A model generated the notes under the pieces. It was not told where the DNA came from. It worked only from the letters and a program-made list of their open reading frames with translations, and searched no databases. A program made the translations under genes and the position numbers. A DNA stretch of 39,537 bases. It comes from a virus. Positions 31,042 to 36,558 of this stretch are shown in pieces; within the stretch, counting starts at the first letter, position 1, and every line of letters starts with the position of its first letter. The stretch is from positions 1-39,537 of IMG/VR virus record IMGVR_UViG_3300047673_000078; one strand, given 5' to 3'.

Positions 31042-31317
31042 TCAACCTCCCCAAGCGGGCGGATAAAGTTCGTTCTTCTGCGCGAGAAGATCGTCGGCTT
31101 CCTCGATCATCCCGGCCAGAATGTCGATGGCCATTTCGGCCTGGGCGATATGGTTCTTGCGGTTGATCTCGTCCTGCAAAGCCATACGGATCAAATCGCA
31201 TGCTTTCTGCGCCGACTTCTGCATGGCTTCCATCGTGTCCTTGTAGGCACCATTGACGGTCGCGTACTTGCCGCGCGCCTCTATAAGCGAAGGATCTACT
31301 TTGGCGAGGTCCATCAT
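31042..31317 (-). CDS. Hypothetical helical protein, 91 aa
   Basis: ATGATG offers starts at 31317 and 31314. The protein is almost wholly helical (SLIEARGKYATVNGAYKDTM, EAMQKSAQKACDLIRMALQD, EMAIDILAGMIEEADDLLAQ) and ends YPPAWGG. Sandwiched between the annealing protein and NinB with overlapping or touching ends, it may work with them, perhaps as a partner of the annealase. No family recognised. Confidence 0.65.
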   Translation of the reverse strand: MMDLAKVDPSLIEARGKYATVNGAYKDTMEAMQKSAQKACDLIRMALQDEINRKNHIAQAEMAIDILAGMIEEADDLLAQKNELYPPAWGG

Positions 31318-31955
31318 GCGGCCACCAGGTTCTTGATCTCTCTCTTACGCTTGCTGTACACTGCAGCGATTTCCGCGCGCTGCAATTCAGAAAGAGGTTT
31401 CGCCCCGATCACATCGCCCGTTGCAAGAAGGTCTTCGATCGTCGCGCACTTGTTGATGTCGGCAACGAAGCCTTCCATATGCTGCTTCGTGATTTCCTCG
31501 GGTTGCTCGGGCTCTTCGTCCTTGTGCAGATCGCCCTTGTGCCAGAGGTCCAGTGCGGCCCCAAAGCGCATTGCAGCGTTCCGTAGCGCGTCGCCAATAC
31601 GTTCCTTCATGGCGTCCGGTCCGGTCTTGCCTTGAGCATCGCCGTACCCTAGACGAGTCACGCCGCAGACCGTCAGGCGAATCCACATGCCGCCGAACTG
31701 GTCGAGCAATGGCAAGCCGTCAGCGCCGAACGCGACAGGCTCCCATGTCCAGTTTTCGTCGCAGTCGAGCAGACGATCCGTGAGAGCGGCATGGCCGACG
31801 TAATCCAGATGAACGGCCGGCTGTCCGTGAAAGCCGCCGCAGATGTTGCATTTACTCTTCGGCGAATCCTTTTTGTATGGCTTCGGAAGCGTGCTGATCT
31901 GATGCGGCGGAAAAGGCTCGCGCAGTTTCTGAAGGCCTGTCTTTTGCGTTTCCAT
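31314..31955 (-). CDS. Rad52/DdrA-like single-strand annealing protein
   Basis: 213 aa. A conserved-looking opening (LQKLREPFPPHQISTLPKP) and a zinc-knuckle-like CNICGGFHG precede the core NWTWEPVAFGADGLPLLDQF, WIRLTVCGVTRLGYGDA and DAMKERIGDALRNAAMRFGA. The last helix is the Rad52-type (E/D)A-(S/T/G)DALKRA-R-FG signature. These proteins anneal complementary strands during phage recombination. A C-terminal acidic and helical tail (about 145-213) may bind host SSB or partners. The gene start overlaps the upstream 62-aa frame by 104 bases, which is unusual. Confidence 0.78.
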   Translation of the reverse strand: METQKTGLQKLREPFPPHQISTLPKPYKKDSPKSKCNICGGFHGQPAVHLDYVGHAALTDRLLDCDENWTWEPVAFGADGLPLLDQFGGMWIRLTVCGVTRLGYGDAQGKTGPDAMKERIGDALRNAAMRFGAALDLWHKGDLHKDEEPEQPEEITKQHMEGFVADINKCATIEDLLATGDVIGAKPLSELQRAEIAAVYSKRKREIKNLVAA

Positions 31956-32040
31956 TTCGTGCTCCGTTTCGTTGTTCGTGCCACCATAATTCTTCTAAAA
32001 CCTGCTCCTGCATCCACCAGTCGGGCCCGTCGTCTATCAC
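31852..32040 (-). CDS. Small Trp-rich protein, 62 aa, overlapping the annealase
   Basis: GTG start at 32040 behind a very strong ribosome site GGGAGGG, and the GTG overlaps the stop of the upstream gene. The N-terminus (IDDGPDWWMQEQVLEELWWHE) has the look of a conserved small phage protein. The remaining part overlaps the start of the annealase for 104 bases and may be less constrained. The strong ribosome site and coupling favour a real gene. Confidence 0.55.
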   Translation of the reverse strand: MIDDGPDWWMQEQVLEELWWHEQRNGARNGNAKDRPSETARAFSAASDQHASEAIQKGFAEE

Positions 32041-32174
32041 GTCACCCTCCCGTGCATCGCCGCGTCCACACTTGGAGGGTCATCGGGCACTGCGAGGACT
32101 GCCGCCGATAACACAACGCCAAGCAGAATCCAGAGGCCGACGAGCTGCGCGATGTTTTTAGCCAGGCGTTTCAC
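32037..32174 (-). CDS. Tiny membrane protein, 45 aa
   Basis: GTG start at 32174 in a GTGA overlap with the upstream stop. VKRLAKNIAQLVGLWILLGV, then VLSAAVLAVPDDPPSVDAAM: a basic N-terminus, one membrane span of about 20 residues, and an acidic, Pro-rich tail. The GTGA joins at both ends support translation. One of four very small membrane proteins within 800 bases. Confidence 0.55.
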   Translation of the reverse strand: MKRLAKNIAQLVGLWILLGVVLSAAVLAVPDDPPSVDAAMHGRVT

Positions 32175-32518
32175 TTAGATTCTCCGCACGTGCTGCATCC
32201 GAGCTTGGCGCACGCAATTGCCTCCCATGCCGCGCTTTCAAGCGTCGGATATGAAGCGGTGTCCCAACATGCCGGGTAGTGCAGAGCACGCGCGATTCGC
32301 TCGCACACCGCCACCGCACCCTGCGCCACATTGGCGGAAGTTGATGCGGCGTGGGCCATCCAGCCTTCCCACTCCGATTGAACCCATGTAGTCGGATACA
32401 GTCCAACGCTATTTCGGTGCAAACACAGAAAGGCGTATTCCTCGCTTTCGCACTTGTCGCGAATGTGTGCTTCAAACGCCCCGCGCTCGCCCTGCTCGAC
32501 TTTCTTCTCTTCACTCAT
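32171..32518 (-). CDS. Hypothetical protein, 115 aa
   Basis: Contains FEAHIRDKCESEEYAFLCLH and WVQSEWEGWMAHAAS, a layout of charged helix followed by a W-x-x-W-x-x-W segment that is common in short phage accessory proteins. The end has a CSTCGESK Cys pair. It lies between tiny membrane proteins in the same operon. Function unknown. Confidence 0.68.
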   Translation of the reverse strand: MSEEKKVEQGERGAFEAHIRDKCESEEYAFLCLHRNSVGLYPTTWVQSEWEGWMAHAASTSANVAQGAVAVCERIARALHYPACWDTASYPTLESAAWEAIACAKLGCSTCGESK

Positions 32519-32519
32519 T

Positions 32520-32597
32520 TCAAAGCCCCTGTGCTGCCATCCATCCGAGCAGCAGCCCGAATGCGATCGCTATCGACCAGTCAATCGCAGCGCGCAT
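32520..32597 (-). CDS. Tiny membrane protein, 25 aa
   Basis: MRAAIDWSIAIAFGLLLGWM then AAQGL and TGA. One membrane span makes up nearly the whole protein. GGAGG sits at good distance before the ATG, inside the last codons of the upstream 44-aa gene. The next gene begins immediately after. Confidence 0.5.
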   Translation of the reverse strand: MRAAIDWSIAIAFGLLLGWMAAQGL

Positions 32598-32599
32598 GA

Positions 32600-32734
32600 C
32601 TACCTCCAGATCGTGACGAGTAACAAAGCCAGAAGCGCCGCTGTCCAGAAACCCGCGCTGTACGCCAGCGTCAGATCCGAAAAGGTCGGTTCGCTGCGCT
32701 CGCGCCTTTCGCGCTTACGATGTAGCGTTATCAC
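32600..32734 (-). CDS. Tiny membrane protein, 44 aa
   Basis: GTG start overlapping the upstream TGA. A very basic N-terminus (ITLHRKRERRERSEPTF) is followed by one membrane span (LAYSAGFWTAALLALLLVTI) and WR. The positive-inside rule puts the N-terminus in the cytoplasm. Coupled to its neighbours on both sides. Confidence 0.52.
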   Translation of the reverse strand: MITLHRKRERRERSEPTFSDLTLAYSAGFWTAALLALLLVTIWR

Positions 32735-32808
32735 CCTGCACCTCCGACACGAAAGAACGTCCAGCACGCGAGCTGCACAGCCAGAACTACGATTCCGAAG
32801 GCGATCAT
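32731..32808 (-). CDS. Tiny membrane protein, 25 aa
   Basis: MIAFGIVVLAVQLACWTFFR then VGGAG and TGA. Starts in an ATGA overlap at the repeated junction (AGGAGCCAATCATGA) and carries its own GGAG. A single span with a short basic-glycine tail. It is the first of the tiny membrane proteins of this cluster. Confidence 0.5.
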   Translation of the reverse strand: MIAFGIVVLAVQLACWTFFRVGGAG

Positions 32809-33098
32809 GATTGGCTCCTGGCGCGGATCATGGCATCGGCGATTGCGTATGCGACCTTCGCAGCGCTGTCCAGATACTCTGTTCCAGACAGCGAGCCTTC
32901 ACCTTGCATGTAGCACTCCATCGGGTTTATACAGAGCGCTTGGTCCATTACCTTCGCGGCGAAATAGTCACGCATGGTCAGTCCGCCGAACTGCCAAGTG
33001 TCGTAGTCGTCCTGATGCCCATACGCGCCCTCATGGGGCTCGCCTGCCGACCGAGTGCTTACCGGAAACGCCGGCCCACCGTCTTTGATCTCGCTCAT
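32805..33098 (-). CDS. Conserved phage accessory protein, 97 aa
   Basis: It has GGPAFPVSTRSAGEPHEGAY and QFGGLTMRDYFAAKVMDQAL, the signature GGPAFP...G(M/L)T-RDYFA-KA layout found in many phage early regions. The C-terminus DSAAKVAYAIADAMIRA is also usual. Function unknown. First residues MSEIK and the nucleotides around start and stop are shared with the 33095 gene. Confidence 0.75.
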   Translation of the reverse strand: MSEIKDGGPAFPVSTRSAGEPHEGAYGHQDDYDTWQFGGLTMRDYFAAKVMDQALCINPMECYMQGEGSLSGTEYLDSAAKVAYAIADAMIRARSQS

Positions 33099-33394
33099 GA
33101 TTGGCTCCCGGTGGCTTTGGCGATTGCACGTTTCGCAGCATCAGTCGTGTCGTTATCGGGATATGGATAGATCGCGAGCATCGCTTCAAGCGCCTCAAGT
33201 AGTTCCGGCGCGGCAGCCATAAGTCGGGCATTGGCAACTTCTACGGGGTTATCCTCCGCGCCACCAATGAACCCTGAGGCGCATGCGTCGCCAATCTGTT
33301 CTCCGCCGTATTCAAACTCGGATGTACGAATCTCCCAAAAACAGCAGTTCTCTATGGCGAACCACGGCCCCGGCGTATGCTTGATCTCGCTCAT
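33095..33394 (-). CDS. Conserved phage accessory protein (HTPGPW / AAPELLEAL), 99 aa
   Basis: I chose the ATG at 33394 (GGGAG upstream) over the longer frame to 33475. HTPGPWFAIENCCFWEIRTS at the start and ANARLMAAAPELLEALEAML near the end are the two hallmark blocks of a very widespread phage accessory family. Its molecular role is unknown. It ends AKATGSQS in the junction repeat. Confidence 0.8.
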   Translation of the reverse strand: MSEIKHTPGPWFAIENCCFWEIRTSEFEYGGEQIGDACASGFIGGAEDNPVEVANARLMAAAPELLEALEAMLAIYPYPDNDTTDAAKRAIAKATGSQS

Positions 33395-33588
33395 TGCAGT
33401 GCTCCCGTAACTTGTGCGTTCTGAAGGTCTGCCATGTGCATCGCTGCACGAAGCGCGGCAGCAGACTTGATGCACTCCGCTGCAAGCATCACTGCAACCT
33501 GATCTTCGCCATGCGTTTTAATCAGGTGATCTGCAGTCACGTTGAGCGCGGACATGGCTTCGATGACCTTGCTTAGGCTGATTTCCAT
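33391..33588 (-). CDS. Hypothetical helical protein, 65 aa
   Basis: Two starts are close together (GTG 33591, ATG 33588); I chose ATG because GGGGTGAG is well placed. The product is helical (SLSKVIEAMSALNVTADHLI, EDQVAVMLAAECIKSAAALR, AAMHMADLQNA) without known motif. Touches the gene on either side. Confidence 0.6.
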   Translation of the reverse strand: MEISLSKVIEAMSALNVTADHLIKTHGEDQVAVMLAAECIKSAAALRAAMHMADLQNAQVTGALQ

Positions 33589-33591
33589 CAC

Positions 33592-33891
33592 TCACCCCCC
33601 CGCGAGCCGGCGCTCGACAATCCGCTCGAAAGCCTGATCGACCAGTACATACATGACGTGCTTGCCAGGTGTCATTCCGTTCCGATAGCCCTTCATGAAC
33701 TCTTCGCCGCGCGGCTCAGTGAACTCGGCCAGTTCTTCGATCAGGTCCCGGAACGTCACCGCGGCAGCTATTTCGTTGCGCCGATCTTCTGAGGCGCATG
33801 CTGCGTTATCTCGGGCTTCTAGTTCCCGATCCCAAAGCCAGTCAGCATTGCGAAGCATGCGGCGGCCGGATACGAGGGTAGGTGTGCTCAT
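33592..33891 (-). CDS. Hypothetical protein, 99 aa
   Basis: ATG at 33891, overlapping the upstream stop by ATGA. The longer frame to 34122 would cover the upstream gene and is not used. Residues 1-60 are charged (SGRRMLRNADWLWDRELEAR) and the C-terminal part has EEFMKGYRNGMTPGKHVMYV. A run of G at the stop codon lies inside the ribosome site of the next gene. No family recognised. Confidence 0.62.
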   Translation of the reverse strand: MSTPTLVSGRRMLRNADWLWDRELEARDNAACASEDRRNEIAAAVTFRDLIEELAEFTEPRGEEFMKGYRNGMTPGKHVMYVLVDQAFERIVERRLAGG

Positions 33892-34127
33892 GTCAGATCT
33901 CCTGACTTCTCTCCGCAGAAGGGGCAAAAGTTGAAAAACATGTTCGTGTCTTTCCCTTTCTTCCAACCCGTCTTGTCGGCGCGTACCGTATAAACGATGA
34001 AGGGGCGTTCTCCACCATCCAGCGTGAAAGCGATGTTCTTCGCCGATGCTTCTGCGGCAGTTCCAAGGCGCTCGCTGTAGTGCTTGGCAATTCGCGCTTC
34101 GTTGTCGCGCACACAAGTACAAGTCAT
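33888..34127 (-). CDS. Hypothetical protein with terminal zinc ribbon, 79 aa
   Basis: ATG at 34127 behind GAGGAG. CTCVRDNEARIAKHYSERLG at the start and NFCPFCGEKS at the end give a CxC and a CxxC that could bind zinc. A typical small phage protein with a CPFCG tail. No function assigned. Confidence 0.65.
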   Translation of the reverse strand: MTCTCVRDNEARIAKHYSERLGTAAEASAKNIAFTLDGGERPFIVYTVRADKTGWKKGKDTNMFFNFCPFCGEKSGDLT

Positions 34128-34137
34128 GTTGTTCTCC

Positions 34138-34266
34138 TCAGCCCCAGCAAATGTCGTCGTAAAAGATCGTCGTGAAGTAGCAATGCACCAGGTGCCCATT
34201 GCGGCAGCGGTAATCGGAGCTGTGCAAGACTCCGTGCCGCAGATTGACGTACGAGTGGGTTTGCAT
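34138..34266 (-). CDS. Hypothetical protein, 42 aa
   Basis: MQTHSYVNLRHGVLHSSDYR then CRNGHLVHCYFTTIFYDDIC WG (split). Two Cys and several His suggest possible metal binding. It ends just before the ribosome site of the next gene, filling a gap that would otherwise be empty. The larger frame on the same strand (34124-34402) has shadow-like composition and overlaps two real genes, so I prefer this one. Confidence 0.5.
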   Translation of the reverse strand: MQTHSYVNLRHGVLHSSDYRCRNGHLVHCYFTTIFYDDICWG

Positions 34267-34277
34267 GGTCGGGCCTC

Positions 34278-34496
34278 TCAGTGAGCCAGGGTAAGGCTGT
34301 CGCGATGAATGCAGATGCTGCGGTCTGTACGCTGTCCCTTGGCGCGGACCAGCACGTAGACGAGCGTGTCGTATTCGAAGTCAACCGTTCCCGTGAGGCC
34401 AATGTACTTGTGATGGTTGATGCAAGACATCTGGCCGATCACGACCTTTTCGCCGCCTTGCCACTTGCGCGTTGCTGCGTTGATTTCTGAGTTCAT
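34278..34496 (-). CDS. First gene of the leftward operon, 72 aa
   Basis: ATG at 34496 with GAGG upstream (34508 is possible). The fold is beta-rich: KWQGGEKVVIGQMSCINHHK, GLTGTVDFEYDTLVYVLVRA, RSICIHRDSLTLAH, resembling a small KOW/SH3-like barrel. Being the first PL gene, as lambda N is, it is a candidate regulator, for example an RNA-binding or antitermination factor, but no Arg-rich motif is visible. Assignment is positional only. Confidence 0.6.
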   Translation of the reverse strand: MNSEINAATRKWQGGEKVVIGQMSCINHHKYIGLTGTVDFEYDTLVYVLVRAKGQRTDRSICIHRDSLTLAH

Positions 34497-34538
34497 GACG
34501 TGCCTCACAGGGTTTGTTTGTGTGCTGCTGTGAGTAGA

Positions 34539-34567
34539 ATCTTAGGCGCACCTAAATCTAACGTCAA
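34539..34567 (-). promoter_or_regulatory. Leftward promoter PL
   Basis: On the minus strand TTGACG (34567-34562), a 17-base spacer and TAAGAT (34544-34539): a strong sigma-70 promoter about 36 bases before the first leftward gene. The operator TTAGGCGCACCTAA occupies the spacer and the first three bases of the -10 box. Confidence 0.82.
34542..34555. promoter_or_regulatory. Operator OL, TTAGG-N4-CCTAA
   Basis: Perfect 5-bp inverted repeat TTAGG-CGCA-CCTAA. The same arms and spacing occur at PR (35326-35339). Presumed target of the repressor at 34793 and of the Cro-like protein. Confidence 0.75.
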
Positions 34568-34575
34568 GGAGTTTT

Positions 34576-34594
34576 TAGGTATGGCGAATACCTA
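34576..34594. promoter_or_regulatory. Second palindrome upstream of PL
   Basis: TAGGTAT-GGCGA-ATACCTA, arms of seven. Its left side TTAGGTATGGC recurs at 35303-35313 next to the PR -35 box. Possibly a second operator with a different spacing of half-sites. Confidence 0.5.
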
Positions 34595-34600
34595 GACGAC

Positions 34601-34623
34601 AAAAAAGCCCGCGCGAGGCGGGC
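34601..34623 (-). terminator. Rho-independent terminator of the repressor operon
   Basis: Read on the minus strand: GCCCGC-CTCGC-GCGGGC followed by TTTTTT. Perfect six-pair GC stem and six T. It ends the repressor transcript just before PL, so the two leftward units stay separate. Confidence 0.88.
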
Positions 34624-34644
34624 CGGTGGGGCGGGACTTGTTGG

Positions 34645-34830
34645 TCAGTTCTTGCGGGCCGTGATGACGCGTACAGCCATCAACAGGTGTCGGGCGACTT
34701 CATTGAGTGCTTCTTCTGCGTCCTTAGGGGTGGGTAGCGCTTCCCGAATATGTATTGGTACCCGCACTCGCCGGGTGCGGTAGGCGTCTAGGTCAATAAT
34801 GTCTTTTGGGTTTGTGATCTCGCTTCGCAT
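34645..34830 (-). CDS. Hypothetical protein co-transcribed with the repressor, 61 aa
   Basis: Starts inside the last 38 bases of the repressor gene. TNPKDIIDLDAYRTRRVRVP is followed by a charged helix (EEALNEVARHLLMAVRVITA). Lies between repressor and its terminator, so it should be expressed in the lysogen. No family recognised. A repressor partner or a superinfection function would fit the place, but nothing in the sequence shows it. Confidence 0.6.
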   Translation of the reverse strand: MRSEITNPKDIIDLDAYRTRRVRVPIHIREALPTPKDAEEALNEVARHLLMAVRVITARKN

Positions 34831-35278
34831 GTCTTTGGCCCCTCAGTGGATCGACGTGGGACGCCAGTTTCTGCTCCTCAATATGCAGTTCGCGTACCAC
34901 TTCAGCATCGTGCATTCCCAGCATCTGCTCCGCAAGCATTAGTAAGGAAGTGTGGTGCGCAAACATTTGCGAGGCCATCGCGCCAAGCCCGTCCAGGTGC
35001 GCGACACACTGAATTAACAATTGTGCTTCATCGCTCAGAGGGTTGTTTTCCTCTCTTATCGGAGGATTGACGCGGGGCTTCCCGGCAAGAACTTCCCAAG
35101 GATCCAGGGCCAAGGCGTCACATATTTTCAGAAGTTTTGGGCCGCTAAGCTCCTTTATGTCCCCGTTTTCCCAGTCGTTGACGGTCGGCGCCGACACGCC
35201 GCAGCGCCGCGCAAATTCCGCTTTCGACAGACCCAATTCTTCGCGCCGGGCGGCGACTCGTTTGTTCCACGTATCCAT
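34793..35278 (-). CDS. cI-like repressor with XRE helix-turn-helix, no peptidase domain
   Basis: 161 aa. Residues 4-62 form an HTH_3 domain (KRVAARREELGLSKAEFARR, GVSAPTVNDWENG, LLKICDALALDPWEVLAG). The rest is helical with AQLLIQCVAHLDGLGAM and no S24 signature: no Ala-Gly cleavage site, no Ser/Lys dyad. So it cannot be cleaved by the LexA-like route, and induction must use another mechanism. It is divergent from the Cro-like gene with operators between. Likely binds TTAGG-N4-CCTAA. Confidence 0.82.
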   Translation of the reverse strand: MDTWNKRVAARREELGLSKAEFARRCGVSAPTVNDWENGDIKELSGPKLLKICDALALDPWEVLAGKPRVNPPIREENNPLSDEAQLLIQCVAHLDGLGAMASQMFAHHTSLLMLAEQMLGMHDAEVVRELHIEEQKLASHVDPLRGQRHAKRDHKPKRHY

Positions 35279-35302
35279 GAGGTAAGCCTAATGTTTTTAA
35301 GG

Positions 35303-35342
35303 TTAGGTATGGCTTGCTTTTGGAATTAGGTCGGCCTAAAAT
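35303..35342 (+). promoter_or_regulatory. Rightward promoter PR with operator OR
   Basis: TTGCTT (35314-35319), 17-base spacer, TAAAAT (35337-35342). The operator TTAGG-TCGG-CCTAA (35326-35339) overlaps the -10 box by three bases, exactly as at PL. A further half-site TTAGGTATGGC (35303-35313) touches the -35 box, and CCTAA lies at 35287-35291. The repressor promoter should read left from here; I could not fix its boxes. Confidence 0.8.
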
Positions 35343-35370
35343 AAAACGGAATTCGACTAAGAGGCCTTCC

Positions 35371-35577
35371 ATGAACCAATTTGCCAACACAGTCATCGAT
35401 CTGCTTGGCGGCACCAACGCAGTCGCTGAGCTGTGCGAATGCAAGCCGCCGTCTGTCAGCCAGTGGCGCACTGAGGGCATCCCGAAATACCGTCTCCAAT
35501 TTCTGCGGCTTGCTCGGCCGGATGTCTTCGAAGGTCTTGAAGAACACCCGGCGCCTGAGAAAGCGTCTGCGGCATAA
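35371..35577 (+). CDS. Cro/YdaS-like DNA-binding protein
   Basis: 68 aa from ATG at 35371 (GAGG upstream). NTVIDLLGGTNAVAELCECK, PPSVSQWRTEGIP and YRLQFLRLARPDVF make the YdaS/Cro-like helix-turn-helix, in which a short protein consisting only of the DNA-binding domain opposes the repressor. First gene under PR, the usual place of cro. It should turn down both promoters late in the early phase. Confidence 0.8.
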   Translation: MNQFANTVIDLLGGTNAVAELCECKPPSVSQWRTEGIPKYRLQFLRLARPDVFEGLEEHPAPEKASAA

Positions 35578-35597
35578 CCAATAACGAGGTCTTACAC

Positions 35598-35825
35598 ATG
35601 GCACGCCGTGCTGAATATCGGAACGAAGTCAAAACGCGACTGCGGGATGAGGTCTACACGCGCTTGCAGGACTTCAAGCAGCTCAACTTCATCGACAGCG
35701 ATTCGGCGGCGCTCGCGCGTCTCGCAGAAATGCTGTTGTGTGGAATTGTTCCTTCTGCCCGCTCGGGCGTCAGTGACGATTCCGGCAGTCGGTCCCCACT
35801 TGGGACGATTCGGGACGCAGCATGA
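35598..35825 (+). CDS. Hypothetical small regulator, 75 aa
   Basis: Second gene from PR, where lambda has cII. EYRNEVKTRLRDEVYTRLQD and FIDSDSAALARLAEMLLCGI suggest a strand-helix-helix, possibly RHH-like, with a Ser-rich tail. GAGG precedes the ATG. Overlaps the next gene by ATGA. A transcription regulator is plausible but unproved. Confidence 0.6.
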   Translation: MARRAEYRNEVKTRLRDEVYTRLQDFKQLNFIDSDSAALARLAEMLLCGIVPSARSGVSDDSGSRSPLGTIRDAA

Positions 35826-36016
35826 GCGACGACAAAAAGCAGTACACGGTTGAATTTCCCGCGGGGGAAGCAGAGCAGATCGAGCAAGGGGCAGCGGAGC
35901 AGGGCATTTCGACGCCTGACTTCGTGATTTATTGCACGCGCGCCTTCTCTTTCGGCATCAGTTACGCCATTCGGATGCTCCCCAGGCAGGGACAAACTGG
36001 GCCGCACGAGGACTGA
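35822..36016 (+). CDS. Hypothetical small protein, possibly RHH, 64 aa
   Basis: KKQYTVEFPAGEAEQIEQGA and EQGISTPDFVIYCTRAFSFG follow the pattern of a short strand and two helices seen in ribbon-helix-helix proteins. ATGA overlap with the preceding gene suggests they may act as a pair. Function unknown. Confidence 0.58.
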   Translation: MSDDKKQYTVEFPAGEAEQIEQGAAEQGISTPDFVIYCTRAFSFGISYAIRMLPRQGQTGPHED

Positions 36017-36017
36017 T

Positions 36018-36098
36018 ATGGACGCCGGCGATCTGCTGTCTATCGGAATGCTTATCGTGATCGCCTTAGCGGTGATCGGCGCATGGAGGTCGATGTAA
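36018..36098 (+). CDS. Tiny membrane protein, 26 aa
   Basis: MDAGDLLSIGMLIVIALAVI then GAWRSM and TAA. One membrane span fills the protein. Its TAA overlaps the ATG of the HNH gene (TAATG), and GGAGG of that gene lies in its last codons. The fit into the gap supports a real gene. Confidence 0.5.
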   Translation: MDAGDLLSIGMLIVIALAVIGAWRSM

Positions 36099-36550
36099 TG
36101 GCGACGTATTCAGAGAAATTGCGTGATCCGCGCTGGCAGAGGATGCGGCTCGAGGTTCTTGAGTGCGCAGGTTGGGCATGTCAATCCTGTCAATCATCTA
36201 CGAAAACCCTGCATGTTCATCACAAGCAGTACATCAAAGGTCGAGAGCCCTGGGAATACGAGCGCACCAACTTTGAGGCTCTCTGCGAAGACTGCCACCA
36301 GGAATCTCACGTTGATAAGGATCTGATCAACGAGATTCTTGCCGCAATGCCGTCTTTGATGTGGCAGCGTGTGGCCAGCCTTCTCGCTGGCTATGCCTAC
36401 GAACACGTTTCCGATGACGTGCTCTCAAGGACTTATTCGGCCCACGACTACGAAGCTGGGAAGCTATCTGCAGCCCTATCTGATCTGGAACTTTCTAAGT
36501 TCCCGATGTTGCACGAGAAGTTTGCCGAACTGATGCGGGAACCGTCCTAG
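36098..36550 (+). CDS. HNH endonuclease
   Basis: 150 aa. CQSC at residues 28-31, HVHH at 39-42, and NFEALCEDCH after residue 60 give the zinc-binding HNH/beta-beta-alpha-metal site. The C-terminal half is helical. ATG at 36098 with GGAGG. Position in the early right operon, before the replication genes, suggests a role in replication or recombination rather than in packaging, where HNH genes stand near terminase. A homing endonuclease is less likely since the frame is part of a tight operon. Confidence 0.82.
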   Translation: MATYSEKLRDPRWQRMRLEVLECAGWACQSCQSSTKTLHVHHKQYIKGREPWEYERTNFEALCEDCHQESHVDKDLINEILAAMPSLMWQRVASLLAGYAYEHVSDDVLSRTYSAHDYEAGKLSAALSDLELSKFPMLHEKFAELMREPS

Positions 36551-36558
36551 GAATTGGC

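Noticed and set aside
34124-34402. 92-codon minus-strand frame
   Set aside because: Overlaps two better supported genes and has shadow composition; the 42-aa frame at 34138-34266 fits the spacing.
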